The position numbers were made by a program, and so were the translations under genes. DNA of 64,000 nucleotides from Natronomonas salsuginis. Its GTDB lineage: Archaea; Halobacteriota; Halobacteria; Halobacteriales; Haloarculaceae. Under the pieces are notes generated by a model. It was given only the letters and a program-made list of their open reading frames with translations. It was not told the DNA's origin and made no database searches. Below, piece after piece: positions 58,744-64,000 of this stretch. How positions within the stretch are numbered: the first letter of the stretch is position 1; the number at the start of each line of letters is the position of its first letter. The stretch covers positions 620,001-684,000 of the forward strand of contig NZ_QKNX01000001.1 of the NCBI RefSeq assembly GCF_005239135.1. Reading direction: 5' to 3'.

Positions 58744-59921
58744 TCTCCTGCCTTGCTCACGTGTCCGCGGGCCATCGCGAAGATACCCACGTACTCCGGG
58801 ACGGAACTCACTCCCTCCTGGATGGTAAATGTTTCGCCCCGAAGGTCGACCGTCGTTGCCTCGCTGGCGTACACCCTGATCTCGTTGCCGACGAACGTGT
58901 CGGGAACCGCGTCCACCAGCGGATCGAACCCGTCGAGCGCCGCGCGGTCGATGCGCACGACTTCGAGTCCCGTCCCTCCGTGGAGGCTCCCCGGCAGCCG
59001 GATGAGGCGGTTGATGTCGGTCGTCACCGGCTCGTCGATCGGCGCCGACTGCGTCCGAACGACCTCCGAGAACAGCAGGCGGGCGACGCTGTGGATCGCC
59101 GGGTGGACGTCGACGTTTCCGCGGGCGAGTTCCTCCCGATTGTTCCGCGCTGCGTTGAGCGCGGCGTTGGCTTTCCCCTCGCCGATACCGTCGAACTCCC
59201 GGAGTCTGGCGATCGCCTCGGACTCGTCCATCGAGAGCAAGTCGTCGACGAACTCGTCGAGTCGGCGCCGAGTTCGTCCGGCCCACCCGCCGTCCGGCAG
59301 CGTTCGTTTCTGCGCGGGCGAGCTGCGGCCGGCGCTCCCGCTGACGGCCCGCGTCGAGACGATGTCCCCGAACTCGATCCCCTCGCCGAGGACGTACTCG
59401 ACGATCTCCCTTCGCGCGCGTCGACTCAATCCGGCGACATCGTCTCGCCGGACGTGAACGTGGTATCCGCGGCCGCCGGAGAAGACGATCTCGGGGTCGT
59501 TGAAGCCGAAGTCCGTTTCGAGGAGGTCGAGCAACCGACGGAGTGCGTCCTGACACGCGTCGAGCATTACCTCGTAACTCGTCGTCTCGGGGTCGACGCC
59601 GGGCAGGTGGTCGGCGTCGAGATCGAAGACGAGATCCGAACCACGCCACCCCTTCTGTCCCATCGATCCCGCGCCCGGATCGTCGTATCGCCCCGCCGAG
59701 AAGTAGACGTGACGCGGGCGCTCGCCGGCCAAGAACCCCTCAATGCTGCCGCCACCGGCGAGATCGAGAAACGAGTTGTGTCGAACCATCGTCGTACCGC
59801 CCGCCCCCCACGTGATGTAGCCCCACTCGCGTTCGTTGCCGGCCGGCGGCGGCGAGATCGTCGCTCGGCGGTAGTGGTCGCCGAAGCGGCCCTTGAGATA
59901 CTCGCGAGTCCGGCCGTCCAT
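58740..59921 (-). CDS. priS: DNA primase small (catalytic) subunit
   Basis: The 393-residue protein is PriS, the catalytic primase subunit. The metal-binding acidic residues lie in LVFDLDADHLPG (about residue 97), and the conserved His in FSGGRGYHVHV (about residue 148) and the basic segment RLPGSLHGGTG (about residue 310) complete the active site. A Cys-type zinc motif is not obvious. It makes RNA/DNA primers for replication. Its last bases overlap the GINS gene start, so the two are translated together. Confidence 0.95.
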   Translation of the reverse strand: MDGRTREYLKGRFGDHYRRATISPPPAGNEREWGYITWGAGGTTMVRHNSFLDLAGGGSIEGFLAGERPRHVYFSAGRYDDPGAGSMGQKGWRGSDLVFDLDADHLPGVDPETTSYEVMLDACQDALRRLLDLLETDFGFNDPEIVFSGGRGYHVHVRRDDVAGLSRRARREIVEYVLGEGIEFGDIVSTRAVSGSAGRSSPAQKRTLPDGGWAGRTRRRLDEFVDDLLSMDESEAIARLREFDGIGEGKANAALNAARNNREELARGNVDVHPAIHSVARLLFSEVVRTQSAPIDEPVTTDINRLIRLPGSLHGGTGLEVVRIDRAALDGFDPLVDAVPDTFVGNEIRVYASEATTVDLRGETFTIQEGVSSVPEYVGIFAMARGHVSKAGE

Positions 59922-59969
59922 ACCCCGGTTTGGACAGGGGGGTGAAAAAGCGTTGCCGTCCGGTCGGGG

Positions 59970-60458
59970 CTACGCACCGGGGACGAACCGCGAGAGTTTC
60001 GCCGCCAGCCCGCCGTCCCCGAGTCGAAGGTAATAGGCGTCGCCGCGGTCCTCGTAGTAGTTCTCCACCCGGCGTTCGATCTCGAAGCCGATGCGCTCGT
60101 AAAACGCAAGCGCGCCGTCGTTCGTGGATCGCGCGTGGCACGTGACAGAACTGTGTTCGTCGGCGACCGCCGCGACGAGCTGTCGGCCGAACCCCTCGCC
60201 GCGGTACTCCGGTGCGACCGCCAAAAAGAGGATATACCCGTCGCGCCGCGTCGACGCGAAGCCGACGAGCGTCTCTGAATCGTACCCCGGTTCGACGAGC
60301 GCGTACACCTTCGAGCGGCGATAGGCGTCGGTGAAGAAGCCGCGGCGCTGTTTGAGGACGTTTTCCCGCTTCCGGATGCGCTCTTTCAGCGCCCACGCCT
60401 CCTCGAGGAACGCGTCGTCACCGGGGCCGAACGCGCGCAGATCGATGGTGACACTCAC
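59970..60458 (-). CDS. GNAT-family N-acetyltransferase
   Basis: The 162-residue protein has the acetyl-CoA-binding motif A, VAPEYRGEGFGRQLV, the preceding strand ILFLAVAPEY, and motif B with NDGALAFYERIGFE. The ending includes VENYYEDRGDAYYLRL, which resembles RimI-like protein acetyltransferases. It could acetylate protein N-termini or a small metabolite. GTG 60458 is chosen because it places the first beta strand at residue 2; longer forms look non-coding. Confidence 0.88.
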   Translation of the reverse strand: MSVTIDLRAFGPGDDAFLEEAWALKERIRKRENVLKQRRGFFTDAYRRSKVYALVEPGYDSETLVGFASTRRDGYILFLAVAPEYRGEGFGRQLVAAVADEHSSVTCHARSTNDGALAFYERIGFEIERRVENYYEDRGDAYYLRLGDGGLAAKLSRFVPGA

Positions 60459-60552
60459 TGCCACAGCGTACGATTCGGTCGAATATAACTCCACCGCCCT
60501 CCCGCGAGCGTCGGCACAAGGTTTTCGGCCGGGCAGCGTGAGTTCGAACGCA

Positions 60553-60825
60553 ATGGCCCGTACACACCGGGGGAGATCGATTCGGTTGCGAGCGGAGATG
60601 ACGAAGGAACTCCGGAAGGCGTTCCTCCGCGGGTTGACGATTCTGTTGTCGCTCATTGTGACGCTGCTCGTGATCTCGATCGTCCTCGGTGTCATCGCCA
60701 ACGCGGAGTACGTCGACGGTTCGGAGATACGGCGGACCGGCACCGGGTCGATCGTCTCAGCGAGTCGATCCGATCATAAGCGAACTGAGTCACCGTCAGG
60801 GGAGTCGAACAACGGGGAGCCATGA
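60553..60825 (+). CDS. Small single-span membrane protein overlapping archease
   Basis: The 90-residue product (or 75 if started at ATG 60598) has a basic N-terminus and one long membrane segment (GLTILLSLIVTLLVISIVLG), followed by a polar tail ending SNNGEP. The start MTKELRKAFLRG resembles the first helix of DUF502-type membrane proteins, but the rest of that family is missing. It overlaps the archease gene by four bases (60822-60825), so it is probably translated. Function unknown. Confidence 0.6.
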   Translation: MARTHRGRSIRLRAEMTKELRKAFLRGLTILLSLIVTLLVISIVLGVIANAEYVDGSEIRRTGTGSIVSASRSDHKRTESPSGESNNGEP

Positions 60826-61229
60826 CCTTCGAGTTACGCGACCACACGGCCGATGTCGCCGTCGAAGCGACCGGCGAAGCGCTCGCTGACGTCTTCGAGG
60901 CCGTCGCCAGCGGACTCTCGGCCGCTCATTGTGAGTCGATCCCGGAAACCGGCGATCGGTTCACCGTGACCGTGTGCGCCGAATCGAGGGAGGCGCTCCT
61001 CTTCGACTATCTCGACGAACTCATCTATCAACGCGACGTTCGAGGGGTGTTGCCGGTCGACCACCGTGTTTCGATCGACGAAGACGGGACACTCACGCTC
61101 GACGCGTCGGCCCGCGGCGTCCCCGTCGGAGACATCGAAGCCCGCGAGATCAAGGCGGTGACGTACTCCGAGATGGCACTCGAACGGACTCCGTCCGGAT
61201 GGCGCGCCTACGTCGTCTTCGACGTGTGA
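60822..61229 (+). CDS. Archease
   Basis: The 135-residue protein matches archease, the cofactor that speeds guanylylation and activity of the RNA ligase RtcB in tRNA splicing. It has the N-terminal RDHTADVAVEATGEALADVF, the acidic residues that bind metal, and the C-terminal REIKAVTYSEMALERTPSGW. RtcB itself is not in the window. It is coupled to the upstream small membrane protein gene and is followed by tRNA-Glu. Confidence 0.92.
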   Translation: MTFELRDHTADVAVEATGEALADVFEAVASGLSAAHCESIPETGDRFTVTVCAESREALLFDYLDELIYQRDVRGVLPVDHRVSIDEDGTLTLDASARGVPVGDIEAREIKAVTYSEMALERTPSGWRAYVVFDV

Positions 61230-61329
61230 ATGATGGGCGACGGTATCCCCGACGAGGGACGCCCCGATGTGGTGTGCGAAGGCGCACCAGATCCCGCGCA
61301 AGCGTCCGATTCGCAGATCGATACAGACA

Positions 61330-61338
61330 GTTTTATAC
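61330..61338 (+). promoter_or_regulatory. TATA-like box for tRNA-Glu
   Basis: gttttatac lies about 27-35 bases before the first base of the tRNA gene, as expected for an archaeal promoter. Confidence 0.55.
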
Positions 61339-61364
61339 CGTCCCAAACCGGACTCGAAGACGTC

Positions 61365-61439
61365 GCTCGCTTGGTGTAGCCCGGCCAATCATATTGGCCT
61401 TTCGAGCCGATGACAGGGGTTCAAATCCCCTAGCGAGCA
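61365..61439 (+). tRNA. tRNA-Glu (anticodon TTC)
   Basis: The 75-base gene folds as a cloverleaf. The acceptor is GCTCGCT/AGCGAGC with discriminator A, the anticodon stem TTGGC/GCCGA encloses loop CTTTCGA, giving TTC for glutamate, and the T-arm reads AGGGGTTCAAATCCCCT. There is no encoded CCA. It stands between archease and aroK. Confidence 0.95.
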
Positions 61440-61585
61440 TCCACATCTTTGGTGGACCGTTTTCTGGAGCCTCGCGGCTATCGGTGGTCAGTTGCTACTG
61501 GTGCGTGCTCTCGATGTACCAACGTGCCTAGGATCCACACCGACGACCGTCACCGCTTTGTAGCCCCCACGGAGAGAGGGATACA

Positions 61586-62431
61586 ATGGTTGGTCGTGCA
61601 GCCGCCCCGGCGGCCGGAACCGTGTTGAATGCGCTCGCGAACGGCTACGGCTCCGCGTTCGCGATCGAGGACGCCTACACTGAGGCGACCGTCGAACTCG
61701 ACGACACGGGAGCGATCACCGCCAAAATCGCGGGGAAACCGGACGGCGACACCCGACTCGTCGAACGCTGCGTCGAATCGGTGATCGAGCGGGTCGGGGA
61801 CGGCGAGGGCGGCCACGTGCGAACCGAGAGCGAGATCCCGATGGCGTCGGGGCTGAAAAGCTCCAGCGCGGCCGCCAACGCCACCGTGCTCGCGACCCTC
61901 GACGCGCTCGACGTTGATCTCGACCGCGAGGACGCCTGTCGAATCGGCGTCGACGCGGCGCGGGAGGTGGGCGTGACGGTGACTGGCGCGTTCGACGACG
62001 CGTCGGCGTCGATGCTCGGCGGCGTGACCGTCACCGACAACACGACCGACGAACTGCTCCGGCGCGAGGAGCCCGACTGGGACGTGCTCGTGTACACGCC
62101 GGACGAACAGGGGTTTTCTGCCGACGCGGACGTCTCGCGGTGTGAGCGAATCGCGCCGATGGCGGACGTCGTCTACGACCTCGCGATGGATGGGGCGTAT
62201 CTCGACGCGATGTGCGTCAACGGGTTCGCTTTCTGTGCGGCGCTGGACCACTCTCCGGAACCGCTGGTCGAGGCACTGCCCGACGCGGCCGCCTCGCTGT
62301 CGGGGACCGGACCGAGCTACACCGCGGTCGGCGACCGCGAGACGCTCGAGGAACTGGCTGCGATCTGGAGTCAACGAGAGGGACACACATGGCTAACAAC
62401 GACACAACGGACGGGAGCAACGAGACGATGA
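61586..62431 (+). CDS. aroK: Archaeal (GHMP-type) shikimate kinase
   Basis: The 281-residue protein belongs to the GHMP kinase superfamily, not the bacterial AroK fold. The ATP-binding motif is PMASGLKSSSAAANA (about residue 85). It also has an N-terminal GRAAAPAAGTVLNALANGYG and a C-terminal SLSGTGPSYTAVG. Archaeal shikimate kinase phosphorylates shikimate in the chorismate pathway. It overlaps the chorismate mutase gene downstream, which supports the assignment. Confidence 0.93.
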   Translation: MVGRAAAPAAGTVLNALANGYGSAFAIEDAYTEATVELDDTGAITAKIAGKPDGDTRLVERCVESVIERVGDGEGGHVRTESEIPMASGLKSSSAAANATVLATLDALDVDLDREDACRIGVDAAREVGVTVTGAFDDASASMLGGVTVTDNTTDELLRREEPDWDVLVYTPDEQGFSADADVSRCERIAPMADVVYDLAMDGAYLDAMCVNGFAFCAALDHSPEPLVEALPDAAASLSGTGPSYTAVGDRETLEELAAIWSQREGHTWLTTTQRTGATRR

Positions 62432-62760
62432 TGCGCGACGATCCCGCGGAGATGGATCTCGACGAACTCCGAGACGAGATCAGATCGATCGATCAAGAGA
62501 TCGTCGAACGGATCGCCCAGCGGACGTACGTCGCCGAGAGCATCGCCGCAGTCAAACGCGAAAAGGGGCTGCCGACGACGGACGAATCCCAGGAGGAAGC
62601 AGTAATGGAACGGGCCGGAGCGAACGCCGAACAGTTCGACGTGGACGCGAACCTCGTGAAGGCGATCTTTCGGCTGCTGATCGAACTGAACAAGATAGAG
62701 CAAAATCAACACGGGATAAACGACGGACAGCAGTCGAATTGGGATTCTGACGAAGGGTAA
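62389..62760 (+). CDS. Chorismate mutase (AroQ type)
   Basis: The 123-residue protein is an all-helical AroQ chorismate mutase that converts chorismate to prephenate. The signature is LDELRDEIRSIDQEIVERIA, then RTYVAESIAAVKREKG with the conserved Arg and Lys, and the last helix VKAIFRLLIELNKIEQNQH. ATG 62389 is preceded by cgagaggga and overlaps aroK by 43 bases. ATG 62428 would give a four-base overlap and drop 13 polar residues; either is possible. It forms an operon with aroK. Confidence 0.92.
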   Translation: MANNDTTDGSNETMMRDDPAEMDLDELRDEIRSIDQEIVERIAQRTYVAESIAAVKREKGLPTTDESQEEAVMERAGANAEQFDVDANLVKAIFRLLIELNKIEQNQHGINDGQQSNWDSDEG

Positions 62761-63200
62761 TTTATCTAGGGTTTATACGCCGATTGTGTAAAACTATTTG
62801 ACAGCGGCGACTCTGAGAGCAACCCCTATCTATCTTTGTTCAAGGAGAGAACCCCGTCGTTCACGACGGGCGTGAATCGGACAACGCCGACACGAACCTT
62901 GTTCAACAGCAATACGGATAGGTACGTGGAATCGTTAGGTACCATGACGTACACCGAAGCGGTCAGACCGCCCACTCAAATGCACAATATCGGGACTCCG
63001 AGGCCCAGAACGTTCGAGACACCCTCCCGAACCGCTGTGATGTCTCCATCAAAATACCTCCGAGTCCCCAGCCGGGAGAGGAGTACCGGCGGTGTGGCCC
63101 CGCCATCGGCCCGTCATGCCGACAGCTCCTAAACCAGCAAACATCCCAACCCAGCGGTGCGGTGCAGTGGGAAGTCCCGCCGGCTGCCGCGAGGAGAAGG
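62761..63200. other. Low-GC stretch without a supported gene, possible mobile-element relic
   Basis: About 440 bases between chorismate mutase and gar1. The composition is visibly less GC-rich than the neighbours. A plus-strand frame of 98 codons (62836-63132) has untypical amino-acid use and no recognised product. A perfect hairpin cccgtcg-ttca-cgacggg (62853-62870) resembles hairpins near the 3' ends of IS200/IS605-type elements. No transposase domain remains. Confidence 0.45.
62853..62870. other. Perfect 7-bp hairpin
   Basis: The arms cccgtcg and cgacggg flank ttca. It could be part of a relic insertion-element end, or a transcript-end structure for the aroK operon. Confidence 0.45.
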
Positions 63201-63428
63201 TCACCTGGCGTACAGCTTCTCGCCGAGCAACGTCGCCAGCGCGACGTTCCGATCCGGTGAGACGGCGACGTACGGGCGATCGACGGGGCCGAACACGTCC
63301 ACGACGCGACCGACGGCGTCGAGGTCCGAACTGAGGAGTTCCGTTCCGATCTTCGGGTGTGAGTCGTCCGGCGACCGGACGATGGCCAGTCCCTGTGCGG
63401 TCCTGACGACCTCGCCGACGCGCTTCAT
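63201..63428 (-). CDS. gar1: Gar1-family H/ACA RNP protein
   Basis: The 75-residue protein is a small beta-barrel of the Gar1/Naf1 type: [16 protein letters not shown], then [20 protein letters not shown]. In archaea Gar1 is part of the H/ACA guide RNP that makes pseudouridine in rRNA with Cbf5, Nop10 and L7Ae. The length is normal for the archaeal form. It overlaps srp19 by four bases, the usual archaeal pairing. Confidence 0.9.
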   Translation of the reverse strand: MKRVGEVVRTAQGLAIVRSPDDSHPKIGTELLSSDLDAVGRVVDVFGPVDRPYVAVSPDRNVALATLLGEKLYAR

Positions 63429-63703
63429 TCGCGGAGGGCGGCGACGTACGCGGCGACCGCCCCGAGCAGATCGGACTTCGACGCGTCGTCGGCCCCCTTG
63501 ACGACGACGCGTCCGCGCGGTTCGTACTCTCGGGGGTACGTTCGATCCCGATCGATGACGGCGTCGTAGCCGACCTGTTGGACCGCGCTCGCGATCTCGT
63601 CGACGGTCGGCTCCGAGACGGCGAGATCCAGCGGGACCCGTCTCCCCTCGCTCCGAGAGCGCTCGGCGTCGAGGTAGGCGGGCCAGATGACGTTTTCGAC
63701 CAT
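63425..63703 (-). CDS. srp19: Signal recognition particle 19 kDa protein
   Basis: The 92-residue protein matches archaeal SRP19: [40 protein letters not shown], and [17 protein letters not shown]. It binds 7S RNA and helps assemble SRP54. ATG 63703 is chosen as conserved sequence begins there. It overlaps gar1 downstream. Confidence 0.93.
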   Translation of the reverse strand: MVENVIWPAYLDAERSRSEGRRVPLDLAVSEPTVDEIASAVQQVGYDAVIDRDRTYPREYEPRGRVVVKGADDASKSDLLGAVAAYVAALRE

Positions 63704-63761
63704 ATCCGAGCCTGCGCGTTGGGAACCTAAAAAGCGGGCGGTCCGCGGTCGCCGTCGAGCG

Positions 63762-64000
63762 CTATCGACGCCGGGCGAACAGCCCGAGCGCCGTGAGCGC
63801 GACGAGCGCCGAGAGGACGCCGAACCCGGTCTGGTCTTCAGGTGCGGAAGCCATGGGCGTCGGCGTCGATGTCCGGTCGTCGATCGCGTCGGTCTCCGCG
63901 GCATCGTCGCTTTCGAGTGTCGCGTCGCTCAAAGCTGTCGCGAGTTCTTCGATCGCGATGGCGATCCGCGGTCCCGGCTGACTCAGGTAGTTGCCGTCGA
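63762..64000 (-). CDS. btuF: C-terminal end of a PGF-CTERM BtuF-like substrate-binding protein (5' end outside window)
   Basis: The minus-strand frame is open from the window end to TAG 63762-63764, giving 78 visible residues. The first part, [20 protein letters not shown], fits the end of the vitamin B12-binding fold of BtuF-type proteins. An Asp/Thr-rich linker follows, then a PGF-CTERM-like sorting tail ([20 protein letters not shown] and Arg-rich end), which is cleaved and lipid-linked by archaeosortase. It probably delivers cobalamin to a BtuCD importer encoded beyond the window. Confidence 0.75.
   Translation of the reverse strand, partial: DGNYLSQPGPRIAIAIEELATALSDATLESDDAAETDAIDDRTSTPTPMASAPEDQTGFGVLSALVALTALGLFARRR

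Noticed and set aside
62836-63132. 98-codon frame in the low-GC stretch
   Set aside because: It is rich in Arg, Thr, Pro and Ser without periodic structure, and other frames look equally protein-like. It is treated as a possible relic, not a gene.

Overview
The window is a stretch of chromosome from an extremely halophilic archaeon of the class Halobacteria. The evidence is consistent. Base composition is GC-rich, with strong G/C at third codon positions, and the predicted proteins are very acidic. The tRNA genes lack an encoded CCA. TATA-like boxes lie about 25-30 bases upstream of many start codons, as expected for leaderless messages. The gene content is archaeal and haloarchaeal: Bat-type HTH and HalOD1 regulators, ribosomal proteins L1/P0/L12, Cdc48, PriS, GINS, Gar1, SRP19, archease and a GHMP-type shikimate kinase. 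The genus cannot be named from the sequence alone. No intact mobile element, CRISPR array, rRNA or replication origin was seen.

Layout: 1-4400 holds a truncated membrane-bound Bat-type regulator, a Tat lipoprotein with YPGSMW tandem repeats, a small membrane protein and tRNA-Ala(GGC). 4565-8600 holds the cobalamin-binding part of methylmalonyl-CoA mutase with its GTPase MeaB, a receiver-GAF protein, a sulfite-oxidase-like enzyme, a ribbon-helix-helix protein and a UPF0058 protein. 8644-21872 is a menaquinone locus: menF-menD, then menB on the other strand, then menA-menC-menE. It is split by an inserted block (11834-15735) with two glycosyltransferase genes, an AT-rich tract, a HalOD1 protein and a DoxX gene broken by an amber codon.

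21888-35508 is a mixed metabolic region: a DapA-like aldolase, a 3-hydroxyacyl-CoA dehydrogenase fused to a MaoC hydratase, an Lrp regulator, a SRPBCC protein, an EamA exporter, DUF123, Trm112-like, the CbiX/DR2241 cobalt-chelatase pair, CysS, a TctA-family permease, a methyltransferase and a CBS protein. 35696-42102 holds an MgtC/DUF4010 membrane protein, an ABC1 kinase, the L1-P0-L12 ribosomal operon with a structured leader, and a P-loop protein with a DUF5827-like partner.

42176-54400 holds a large FAD/4Fe-4S oxidoreductase, the thioredoxin reductase-thioredoxin pair, a tandem UspA protein, a TSUP permease with a tiny membrane partner, an Lhr helicase and an IF-2B-like protein. 54489-64000 is rich in information-processing genes: HNH-like and zinc-ribbon proteins, Cdc48 with a small Hsp20-like neighbour, GINS-PriS, a GNAT, archease, tRNA-Glu(TTC), aroK-chorismate mutase, Gar1-SRP19 and the C-terminal end of a PGF-CTERM BtuF.

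Functional links: the menaquinone genes feed the respiratory chain and start from chorismate, to which the AroK/chorismate mutase pair also relates. CbiX, BtuF, the mutase subunit and MeaB all concern cobalamin. The most distinctive unexplained features are the YPGSMW-repeat lipoprotein, the MaoC-dehydrogenase fusion, the amber-interrupted DoxX gene, the tiny partner of the TSUP permease, the Hsp20-like gene before cdc48, and the low-GC relic-like stretch at 62761-63200.
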